A DNA stretch of 38,823 nucleotides. Source: JBMYYR01 sp049609625 (GTDB lineage Bacteria; Bacteroidota; Bacteroidia; Flavobacteriales; CAJXXR01). Shown one piece after another: positions 26,103-33,130 of this stretch. Below the pieces are notes generated by a model, which made no database searches, was not told where the DNA came from, and saw only the letters and a list, made by a program, of their open reading frames with translations. Position 1 is the stretch's first letter, and the number at the start of each line of letters is the position of its first letter. The translations under genes and the position numbers were made by a program. Where the stretch lies: assembly GCA_049609625.1 (NCBI GenBank), contig JBMYYR010000014.1, forward strand, positions 1 through 38,823, in the 5' to 3' direction.

Positions 26103-27419
26103 ATGAACTCTACCGCCATTAAACTAACTACCAGCCTATTGACAGCTACCCTATTAATGGCATCTTGTGGAGACAAAGGTGGTTCTGAGGACAAAGAACT
26201 TTTGGACCCAACGATTGAACTCAATGTAAACACCACTACCGAAACTCAAGCTACGGTTTTGGTTGGTTTTGATGACCAAGATGGCGAAGTAGAAAGCGCA
26301 AGCTATACCCTAACACCAGATGTGGCAACAGAAAACATCGACTTCAGCCCAGAAGAAGTTGCCGCTGCTAATAGCGAAAATGGTTTGCAAAAAGTATTTG
26401 AAAACCTACAAGCCGGCACAAAATACACCCTAAGCATTACGGCAACCGACAACGACGAGCGAACTGTAAACAAAGAAATTACCTTTACGACTGAAGCGAC
26501 ACCAGAACCAACAAAAACCTACGAAACAAACACCACACTTACTCAAACTATTACAGAATGGAGCGATTTGGTAGATGGAAACGAAATGCCAGCCGAAACG
26601 GTAATTGCTACCTTTGACAATGAAACCGTTGTAAAAATAGACGGAAACGTAGACCCAACACAAATTGTAGACATAGAATATAAACTTGTAGGACCAGATG
26701 CAGACAAACTAGAAATTGTAGGCAACGAAGTACGTATAAAAAACAGCCAATTAATTGACAATCTTACTACTGGCGAAAATATTTTAGGAAACGCAGGAGA
26801 TTTTGACTACGAAGTAGAAACCATAGTGCGAGTTGCAGGGCAAAACACGGTAATGACCCAAGATTTTGATGCAGGAGCCGTAGACATAAAAGACGGAAAA
26901 ACCATACACTGGCTAGACGCCATTAACGGAGACGACACCTACGTAGAAAACAGCGATGGACAACTCTACCAAAAGGCAGAAGCTGCACGAGACTTGTATG
27001 TGCAATATGAAGCCGATGGAGCACAGGGAACATATCTTGGTGGTGCAAATTTGCAAGATATAGCGGAAGACTATGAAAACTTGTCGGCAGAGTTGACTGC
27101 AAACGATGTAATGACCATAAAATTTTTGCCAGCCAGTACTGATGGCGCGCCAAAATATCTTACGACCAAGCAATTGCAGCAGATTATGAAAGCGGTAGAC
27201 CAAACTGTTGCCACTAATATCTTAAATAATTGGGATAGTTTTATGGATGAATTTGGAAATGTGCTGAATCAATTAACCGCAGACGATGTGGTTCCGCTAG
27301 TTTTTAATAGCGGAACGGTTTCGCCAATTTTGGTGGTCGTCAAGCCAGAAAAGGCCAATCAATTGGTGATGACTTTGATAACCAACTTTGCGGAAGCCCA
27401 CGGAGAGACAATGCAATAA
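26103..27419 (+). CDS. Lipoprotein with a fibronectin-III-like domain, unknown function
   Basis: 438 residues from ATG 26103. Lipoprotein signal LLTATLLMASCGDKGG. Residues about 35-125 resemble a fibronectin type III or cadherin-like sandwich (VLVGFDDQDGEVESASYTL, then LQAGTKYTLSITATDNDERT). The rest is acidic, Asn- and Asp-rich, with no motif I recognise; the segment around LTANDVMTIKFLPASTDGAP and its later echo LTADDVVPLVFNSGTVSP hints at two related halves. It is expected on the outer membrane or the periplasmic side. It has its own strong promoter and terminator, and lies inside the repeat-bounded accessory block. Confidence 0.8.
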   Translation: MNSTAIKLTTSLLTATLLMASCGDKGGSEDKELLDPTIELNVNTTTETQATVLVGFDDQDGEVESASYTLTPDVATENIDFSPEEVAAANSENGLQKVFENLQAGTKYTLSITATDNDERTVNKEITFTTEATPEPTKTYETNTTLTQTITEWSDLVDGNEMPAETVIATFDNETVVKIDGNVDPTQIVDIEYKLVGPDADKLEIVGNEVRIKNSQLIDNLTTGENILGNAGDFDYEVETIVRVAGQNTVMTQDFDAGAVDIKDGKTIHWLDAINGDDTYVENSDGQLYQKAEAARDLYVQYEADGAQGTYLGGANLQDIAEDYENLSAELTANDVMTIKFLPASTDGAPKYLTTKQLQQIMKAVDQTVATNILNNWDSFMDEFGNVLNQLTADDVVPLVFNSGTVSPILVVVKPEKANQLVMTLITNFAEAHGETMQ

Positions 27420-27442
27420 AAAATATAAAAAATCATATGACG

Positions 27443-27468
27443 AAAAGAGCCCTGACGCTCTTTTTTTT
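27443..27468 (+). terminator. Intrinsic terminator after the 26103 lipoprotein gene
   Basis: AAAAGAGC (27443-27450) pairs with GCTCTTTT (27457-27464) over a 6-base loop and is followed by a T-run. Confidence 0.8.
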
Positions 27469-27663
27469 ATGTCTAAAAATTTGGCCCAAAAAAATTTTAG
27501 ATTCCCAAAAATAAATCAGATTTCAAAATTTATTTTAGTTTTTCAAAAAAAATAATTGATTCAAAACTTTTCTGTCAAATGGTCAACGTTTTTTGCTGTC
27601 AAAAAATTATCGAACGCTTTGAGTTATGATATACTGAGATGGTATATATTAATTTTTTTTTCG

Positions 27664-28833
27664 ATGCACAAAAAACAAACAAACAATTTTTTTGCTCGTC
27701 ATTGGCACTGGCTGGGTTTGGTCTGCTTAGTGGCAGTGGGCGGCTTGGTGTGGGCTACTGCAACTATTCATAATTGCGATAATGATGCAACAGTTTGCCT
27801 CAAATTATACCAAAAAGGAGAAATTAATCCTGATAATGAAGATGACACATGGGACGAACGAGAATCTGCAATAATAGATGACTACCTAGATGAAAAAGTT
27901 CTGAAGATGACCAACCACACGGGTGACCCAAAAGCCACGATTGATTTTATTTGTACCGAATCTGGTGTTTGTGCTGGAAACACTGGCAACCAACTACAAG
28001 TTGTGGTAGATGATATTGCATATTCTTCAATTATTGGTGGGAATGCTTATACATTTTTTAATGGAACGGGAACCGTAGATTATGACGTGACTCAATTTAC
28101 AAATAATTTTGTGTTGCCACAAGGGTTTTCTAGTGTGCCTACCAATGTTAAATGGGCACAGTTTGACCAAGGGCCAAACGTTGGCTATTGGATGAACCTC
28201 AGCAAAAATTCGCAAGGCGACTACCTCGATACCACAATCTACGAAAGTAAACCACGGGTGGTGTTTGCCCCGTTTCAAACTGAAAAAGAATTGTATAAGT
28301 TTGCCAAATATTTAGAAACTCCAGGGCATGAGTTGAGTTATAGCGATGTAGTTAATAGCAACAGTTGTACTGGTACGCCTACCAACAATGGTGGTATGTG
28401 TATGGGAAACGACGACGCCTGTCTAAGCAAAACCAACCAACCAACGTGTGAACTTTTGGTGCTAAATGACGAGGGGCAAAGCGTGTGCCAGTGGGTGTCG
28501 TTTTGTGTAGGTGATGCGTCTTGCGACGGCAACACAACCCAATCCGCCTGCGAGGCAGATACGTATCCGTACAACGGTCCTACCGAAATAGATGGTGTAG
28601 CCGTTGCGGTTCCATCTGGTGGAGTAAGTTGCACTTGGCAACCTTCGCCTTTGGGTTGTTCGATGCGTACCGACCAAACCACTTGTAGTGGCACGACTGG
28701 TTGTACCTGGACCGAGGCAGATAATGGAGGGATAGAACTGTGTGTGTGTGGTAGGCGAGTCGGAGACGACAACGACAACGGTAGCCAATGTAGACGCTTA
28801 AAACGTGTTTCACAAACTATTCTCGATAGATAA
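27664..28833 (+). CDS. Exported Cys-rich protein with TxQxxC...CxW repeats
   Basis: 389 residues from ATG 27664; an upstream TTG frame to 27556 is possible but lacks a credible signal. The N-terminus has one hydrophobic segment (WHWLGLVCLVAVGGLVWATA), a signal peptide or anchor. The middle part (about 30-220) matches nothing I recognise. The last roughly 140 residues hold about 20 cysteines in three units sharing T-x-Q-x-x-C...C-x-W (TNQPTC...CQW, TTQSAC...CTW, TDQTTC...CTW), which suggests small disulfide-bonded modules. No T9SS sorting domain is seen, unlike the other secreted proteins here. There is no TAnnTTTG box upstream. It ends at a good hairpin terminator. Possibly a horizontally acquired surface protein. 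Confidence 0.7.
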   Translation: MHKKQTNNFFARHWHWLGLVCLVAVGGLVWATATIHNCDNDATVCLKLYQKGEINPDNEDDTWDERESAIIDDYLDEKVLKMTNHTGDPKATIDFICTESGVCAGNTGNQLQVVVDDIAYSSIIGGNAYTFFNGTGTVDYDVTQFTNNFVLPQGFSSVPTNVKWAQFDQGPNVGYWMNLSKNSQGDYLDTTIYESKPRVVFAPFQTEKELYKFAKYLETPGHELSYSDVVNSNSCTGTPTNNGGMCMGNDDACLSKTNQPTCELLVLNDEGQSVCQWVSFCVGDASCDGNTTQSACEADTYPYNGPTEIDGVAVAVPSGGVSCTWQPSPLGCSMRTDQTTCSGTTGCTWTEADNGGIELCVCGRRVGDDNDNGSQCRRLKRVSQTILDR

Positions 28834-28864
28834 CTATCCACTAAAGAATAACAACCCTATTTAT

Positions 28865-28891
28865 AAAACTCTCAGAGCCGTGAGAGTTTTT
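28865..28891 (+). terminator. Intrinsic terminator after the Cys-rich gene
   Basis: A perfect 10-bp stem AAAACTCTCA/TGAGAGTTTT with a 6-base loop and a short T-run, 32 bases past the stop. Confidence 0.75.
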
Positions 28892-28893
28892 AG

Positions 28894-28932
28894 TATCTTT
28901 GTATTCATTAAAAAGTGTGACAGTGTCACACT
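28894..28932 (+). promoter_or_regulatory. -7 box and palindromic operator of the second DUF1016 gene
   Basis: TATCTTTG (28894-28901) is a -7 box with no clear -33. Thirteen bases later comes AGTGTGAC-AGT-GTCACACT (28914-28932), a perfect 8-bp palindrome in the expected leader, 19 bases before the ATG. It looks like a repressor site. Confidence 0.5.
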
Positions 28933-28950
28933 AATTTAAAACTATACTTA

Positions 28951-29961
28951 ATGCAAAGACTATCCAACAATAAAGAGTACAAAGAATTATTAAATAAAAT
29001 TGGTTTGTCATTCTCACAAGCAAGGCAGACTGCTATTAAAGCAATAAATACTGAACTAACTCTTTCAAATTGGAATACAGGAAAATATATTGTTGAATAC
29101 GAGCAAAAAGGTAATATAAAAGCCGAATATGGTAAAGAATTACTAAATCAACTTTCAAAAGATTTATCAAAACAATACGGAAAAGGTTTTAGCAGAAGTG
29201 GTTTAGTTTATATGCGTCTTTTTTATATCCAATACCCAAAAGGTGTTACAACGTCACACTTATTGAGTTGGTCGCATTATTACGAGTTATTGAAAATTAA
29301 GGAAAATACAGAAAGGGAATTTTACGAAAATCAAACAATAATAGAAAATTGGTCAATTCGTGAATTAAGAAGACAAAAGAAAACAGGATTATTTCAAAGA
29401 ATAGCATTAAGCAAAGACAAAAATTCTATTCTTGAGTTAGCAAAAAAAGGACACAAGCCTTCAAATGAAAAAGACATAATAAAACAACCTTATATCTTTG
29501 AATTTCTAGGAATCCCCGAAGGCAACTTATATTCAGAAAGCGAATTAGAATCAAAACTAATAGACAACCTACAAAGCTTCCTTCTTGAATTAGGAAAAGG
29601 TTTTGCATTTGTAGGAAGGCAATATAGAATTACACTAGCAAATAAACACAATTTTGTAGATTTGGTTTTTTATCATTATATCTTAAAATGTTTTGTCATC
29701 ATAGATTTAAAAGTAAATGAAGTTGAACATAAAGATGTTGGTCAGATGATTACCTACTTAAATTACTTCAACAAAGAAATTATTGGAGAAACAGACAATG
29801 AAACAATAGGAATAATTTTAGCCTCAGAAAAAGATGACATTTTTGTTGAGTATGCAACAGCAAGTTTAACAAACAAATTAGCCGTAAGCGAATACCAATT
29901 GTACTTGCCAAACAAAAAAGAGTTGGAAAACAAAGTGAAAGACATACTGAATAAAGAATAA
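28951..29961 (+). CDS. DUF1016 (YhcG-type) PD-(D/E)XK nuclease domain protein, second copy
   Basis: 336 residues, same two-domain plan as the gene at 801-1799 but strongly diverged. N-terminal part: YKELLNKIGLSFSQARQTAI and LLSWSHYYELLKIKENTERE. The C-terminal nuclease part has FEFLGIPEG, GKGFAFVGRQYRITL, then VDLVFYHYILKCFVIIDLK, giving D...DxK in place of D...ExK; both forms occur in the superfamily. The gene is visibly more AT-rich than its neighbours and carries its own promoter and palindrome, consistent with separate acquisition. No restriction methylase or other phage-defence gene adjoins it, so a defence role is only a possibility. It is the last gene of the repeat-bounded block. Confidence 0.88.
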   Translation: MQRLSNNKEYKELLNKIGLSFSQARQTAIKAINTELTLSNWNTGKYIVEYEQKGNIKAEYGKELLNQLSKDLSKQYGKGFSRSGLVYMRLFYIQYPKGVTTSHLLSWSHYYELLKIKENTEREFYENQTIIENWSIRELRRQKKTGLFQRIALSKDKNSILELAKKGHKPSNEKDIIKQPYIFEFLGIPEGNLYSESELESKLIDNLQSFLLELGKGFAFVGRQYRITLANKHNFVDLVFYHYILKCFVIIDLKVNEVEHKDVGQMITYLNYFNKEIIGETDNETIGIILASEKDDIFVEYATASLTNKLAVSEYQLYLPNKKELENKVKDILNKE

Positions 29962-30021
29962 TATCACACTTATTTTACGTCCAATTTATAGAAAGGTTTC
30001 CACTAAAATACAAAAAACCAA

Positions 30022-30120
30022 GTCATTGCGGACCACGACCATCAATCCCACACAAAACACTCCCACGTACACAAATAAAAACCTAGCCAAACAAACCACA
30101 AGATTGCGGGGCGATACCCA
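30022..30120. repeat. Decayed copy of the GC-rich palindromic repeat
   Basis: It starts with GTCATTGCGG, then CGACC and CAATC.CAC at the same spacing as the copy at 25869 (24 of 33 bases), and ends with GATTGCGGGGCG near 30102, about one base before the SCO stop codon. Terminal symmetry is largely lost. Confidence 0.5.
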
Positions 30121-30121
30121 T

Positions 30122-30736
30122 TTAGCTACCAGAAGTCAATTCTTTAATTTTATCCAAGGTTTGTTTGTTGTCCACGCCCAAGCCTTCTTGTTGATGATGG
30201 AGCACACCTTGCTCATCAAAAACAGAAATAATATTGCTGTGCGAGAAATCTATGGGAGAGATTTGTTTGTATTTTACGGCCAATACATTCGAAAATTCTC
30301 TGGTGTTTTCCACTGTGCTTCGCAACAAAATCCATTGCTCGTTATCTAAGTGATTTGCTTTTGAGAAAGCCAACATCCGATCGGGCGTATCAACTTCTGG
30401 GTCAATGCTTACCAGTACATATTTCACTTTTTTATCATTCACTTGGTCATAAATATTTCTCATATCGGCAACCAATCGCGGACAAGCTGCTTTGCAAGAC
30501 GTATAAATCATCACAACTACCAAAACATCGCCTTTTAGGTCTTTCAGCTCTATGGTTTCGTTGTGTTGATTTTCCCATTTAGACGTCAAATTGAAAATGG
30601 AACTCTCATCTATCGTATTTTGATTTTCGGATGTATTTAATTTACTTTTTGATGTGTCGTCTGCACAAGAATTTAGCGACAAGCTGAGTGTTAAAAGTAA
30701 GCTTAAAAGTAAAAAAGTGGTTTTAAGTATTTTCAT
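30122..30736 (-). CDS. SCO-family copper chaperone lipoprotein
   Basis: 204 residues. Lipoprotein signal LLLTLSLSLNSC, so membrane-anchored in the periplasm. The thioredoxin-fold SCO domain carries the copper-binding YTSCKAACPRL (Cys81 and Cys85) and the third ligand His166 in IDFSHSNIISVFD. SCO proteins deliver copper to, or reduce, cysteines of copper sites such as CuA and copper nitrite reductases. Its ATG overlaps the stop of the SUMF1-like gene by one base (TAATG), so the two are translationally coupled, and the same run begins with nirK. That context points to copper-centre assembly of NirK rather than of cytochrome oxidase. It is the last gene of the cluster, and the GC-rich repeat abuts its stop. 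Confidence 0.92.
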   Translation of the reverse strand: MKILKTTFLLLSLLLTLSLSLNSCADDTSKSKLNTSENQNTIDESSIFNLTSKWENQHNETIELKDLKGDVLVVVMIYTSCKAACPRLVADMRNIYDQVNDKKVKYVLVSIDPEVDTPDRMLAFSKANHLDNEQWILLRSTVENTREFSNVLAVKYKQISPIDFSHSNIISVFDEQGVLHHQQEGLGVDNKQTLDKIKELTSGS

Positions 30737-31506
30737 TAAGGTGTTGGTTTTAAGTCTTTAGCACATCTAAATCCTAAAGTTTGGATGCTGTAATTTGCTT
30801 TAATGCTGCCTCTAAATGCATAGCGCATAAAAGCGGCGTAGTCCATCAAATCTGAGGCATTAATCGAACCCGAACCGCAAAATAAATTACGTTCGGTATC
30901 GACATCTTGACGAGATTCGCCAGAAATTAGAACGGCATTAAAATCGCTCGTCCATTCCCAAACTAAGCCGTGCATATCATACAGACCCCAATAATTTTTA
31001 TAGGTGCTTCCGATGGCATGTTTGTAGGTTTTGGGCAATTCGTAACTCTCAATAATTTGCTGATTGAACAAACTATCCTGTTGGGCATTTGGTTTTTCGG
31101 CACTTGCCATGGCGGCATATTCCCATTCATCTAAAGTCGGTAAACGCTTACCTTGGCAATTGCAATAGGCTTTGGCGGCATACCACGACACATTTGTAAT
31201 GGGTGCTTTTGGGTTTGATGCTGTTGCTAAGCTTGTGTCTGAGTCCCATTTTCTGAGGTAATTATCATCAGCAAATAAGCTTAAAACTTCTGAGCGCTTC
31301 CATTTCGGGTTTGATTTCACAAAGTCTAAAAATTGCGTTTGACTTACCGGATAGGTATCCAAACGAAAAGGTTTGACTTCAATTCCATTTTTATCCGAAC
31401 CATAAAGGGGAACAAATGTTCCCCCATCTATAGTTTGCATATCCGATTGACCCCATAAGCTATTCGCTACCAGAGTGCATAGAATGACTGTAATTTGCTT
31501 TAGCAT
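30736..31506 (-). CDS. Exported SUMF1/FGE-like domain protein of the nirK cluster
   Basis: 256 residues. Signal peptide MLKQITVILCTLVANSLWGQ. The whole mature protein is an FGE-sulfatase fold: MQTIDGGTFVPLYG, RLDTYPVSQTQFLDFV, PITNVSWYAAKAYC, GKRLPTLDEWEYAA, LYDMHGLVWEWTSDF and LGFRCAKD. True formylglycine-generating enzymes use a pair of cysteines near the C-terminus to bind copper(I) and oxidise a sulfatase cysteine. Here only Cys210 (FCGSGS) and the structural Cys248 are seen in that part, so sulfatase activation is doubtful, and no sulfatase gene is nearby. It overlaps nirK and the SCO gene by TAATG on both sides, implying fixed stoichiometry with them. A role in NirK maturation or copper handling is my inference. 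Confidence 0.88.
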   Translation of the reverse strand: MLKQITVILCTLVANSLWGQSDMQTIDGGTFVPLYGSDKNGIEVKPFRLDTYPVSQTQFLDFVKSNPKWKRSEVLSLFADDNYLRKWDSDTSLATASNPKAPITNVSWYAAKAYCNCQGKRLPTLDEWEYAAMASAEKPNAQQDSLFNQQIIESYELPKTYKHAIGSTYKNYWGLYDMHGLVWEWTSDFNAVLISGESRQDVDTERNLFCGSGSINASDLMDYAAFMRYAFRGSIKANYSIQTLGFRCAKDLKPTP

Positions 31507-33071
31507 TAGTGGCTGCTTCTTGCTTTGGTTACCATCATTGGTGTAACTTCTGTTTTGTTGTTTCCCCAGCTGTTGTAAACATAGGTTAATACATTAGCAA
31601 CTTCCTCATCTGACAAGCGTTGAGCTGTCATTACACTATTGTAAACCTCACCATTTACCGTAATTTCGCCTGTCAATCCGTGGAGCACAATGCCGATTGT
31701 TCGGTCGACATCAGCATTCATATAATCTGATTTGGCAAGAGGAGGAAAGGCGTTTGGAATACCTTGACCTTCAGCCTGATGGCAGGCAAAACAAGTCTGA
31801 GCATAAATTTGCTTTCCTAATTCCATACGTTCTTTTACCGATTTAGCTTTTGGCGCAGGCGGTGCTTCTGCCGCTGCTCCTGGCATTTCCTGAATACCTC
31901 CACCTTCTGGATTGTAGATTCCTTCTTGTTGTGTACCCGAATAAATAGAAGCAATTTCGGGCCCTTCTACTTTTAGCATTCCCAATGCACCTTTGTTGAA
32001 GGCTCTAAAAATAGAATGATCGACTAAGATAAACGTTCCCGGAACATCTNNNNNNNNNNNNNNNNNNNNNNNNNNNNNNNNNNNNNNNNNNNNNNNNNNN
32101 NNNNNNNNNNNNNNNNNNNNNNNNNNNNNNNNNNNNNNNNNNNNNNNNATTTTAAATTCTACGATAGCCGCTCCACCAGCAGGAACTAAAGTGGTTTGCA
32201 CATCCTCATTCACTGTTGAACCACCTTCGACATGCACTTTGTCGAAAATTTCACCAATAACATGGAAAGAAGACACAAGGTTTGGCCCTCCATTTCCCAC
32301 AAAAAGTCGAACCGTTTCTCCAACTTTTGCAGTTAAGGCATTGTCTCCAGTCATAGCGCCAACTTTTCCGTTAAACACTACATAATCAGCATCTTCATCT
32401 ATTGCTTTTTGCATATCGAAGGGTTGTAGACCTGGCGCACCATAGTCGCCTTTGGTATAAAAATCACCTTGCATCACGTAATATTCTTTATCTACAGGTG
32501 GCAATCCGCCTTCTGGTTCAACCAAAATCAAACCATACATTCCATTAGCAATATGCATCCCAACTGGAGCGGTTGCACAATGGTACACGTATAAACCTGG
32601 GTTTAAGGTTTTGAACGAAAATTTAATTTGATGCCCTGGCGCCACAAATGATGAAGTTGCTCCACCGCCTGGGCCAGTTACCGCATGTAAATCAATGTTG
32701 TGAGGTAGTTTATTTTCTGGATGATTTTTAAGCGTAAACTCAACCTCATCGCCCACTCGGGTTCTGATGAAGCTGCCAGGTACGGTACCTCCAAAAGTCC
32801 AATAGACATAGCTTACGCCATCAGTCATTTCGCCTTCTTCTTCTATAATTTCCATATCGACAATGAGTTTCTTCGCTGGTCGATTGCCTACCGGTTTTGG
32901 AACAAGTGGTGGAGCGGTAAGCTCGGCTTGCATTTCGCCCACAACACCTATGGTTGTAGAGCTTGTGCTGATGGTTTTGTCGGATGTTTGATCGCCGCCG
33001 CAGGCACTCAAAATAAGAAGGCTAGTTAGTGCAAAGGCACTCAGGGCGGCCTGTAGATGTGTTGTTTTCAT
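31506..33071 (-). CDS. nirK: Copper nitrite reductase (AniA-like NirK) with C-terminal cytochrome c
   Basis: 521 codons including a 99-N gap; about 488 without it. Reduces nitrite to NO in the periplasm. Lipobox LLILSAC (Cys24). The cupredoxin domains hold the type 1 copper ligands His124, Cys165, His173 and Met178, and the type 2 ligands His129, His164 and the His of LVDHSIFRAFNKGALG. The catalytic pair is Asp127 (PHNIDLHA) and His270 (SSFHVIGE). All are present, and the sequence is closest to the lipoprotein AniA type. An Ala/Pro linker leads to a class I cytochrome c domain with CFACH (427-431) and a likely axial Met481, which would pass electrons directly to the type 1 copper. It is coupled by TAATG to the FGE-like gene. 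The porin gene lies 59 bases upstream. Confidence 0.95.
   Translation of the reverse strand: MKTTHLQAALSAFALTSLLILSACGGDQTSDKTISTSSTTIGVVGEMQAELTAPPLVPKPVGNRPAKKLIVDMEIIEEEGEMTDGVSYVYWTFGGTVPGSFIRTRVGDEVEFTLKNHPENKLPHNIDLHAVTGPGGGATSSFVAPGHQIKFSFKTLNPGLYVYHCATAPVGMHIANGMYGLILVEPEGGLPPVDKEYYVMQGDFYTKGDYGAPGLQPFDMQKAIDEDADYVVFNGKVGAMTGDNALTAKVGETVRLFVGNGGPNLVSSFHVIGEIFDKVHVEGGSTVNEDVQTTLVPAGGAAIVEFKXXXXXXXXXXXXXXXXXXXXXXXXXXXXXXXXXXDVPGTFILVDHSIFRAFNKGALGMLKVEGPEIASIYSGTQQEGIYNPEGGGIQEMPGAAAEAPPAPKAKSVKERMELGKQIYAQTCFACHQAEGQGIPNAFPPLAKSDYMNADVDRTIGIVLHGLTGEITVNGEVYNSVMTAQRLSDEEVANVLTYVYNSWGNNKTEVTPMMVTKARSSH
32050..32148. other. Assembly gap of 99 N inside nirK
   Basis: The flanks read VEFK and DVPGTF on the minus strand. 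Joining the two sides with no bases between gives K-I-D-V-P in frame, which matches the usual NirK sequence at this point. The N run is therefore probably a placeholder rather than missing sequence. Confidence 0.85.
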
Positions 33072-33130
33072 AAGAATTTGATTTAGGTTAATTGTGTTGA
33101 TTTAGGTATTGATTTTTTTTTGTGTATGGT

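Noticed and set aside
28338..28841. 167-residue minus-strand ORF opposite the Cys-rich gene
   Set aside because: It is a shadow: the plus-strand frame has a signal segment, ordered cysteine repeats and a terminator, and the minus frame shows no domain.
30026..30349. 107-residue plus-strand ORF over the SCO gene end
   Set aside because: It lies opposite a clear SCO domain and begins in the GC-rich repeat.
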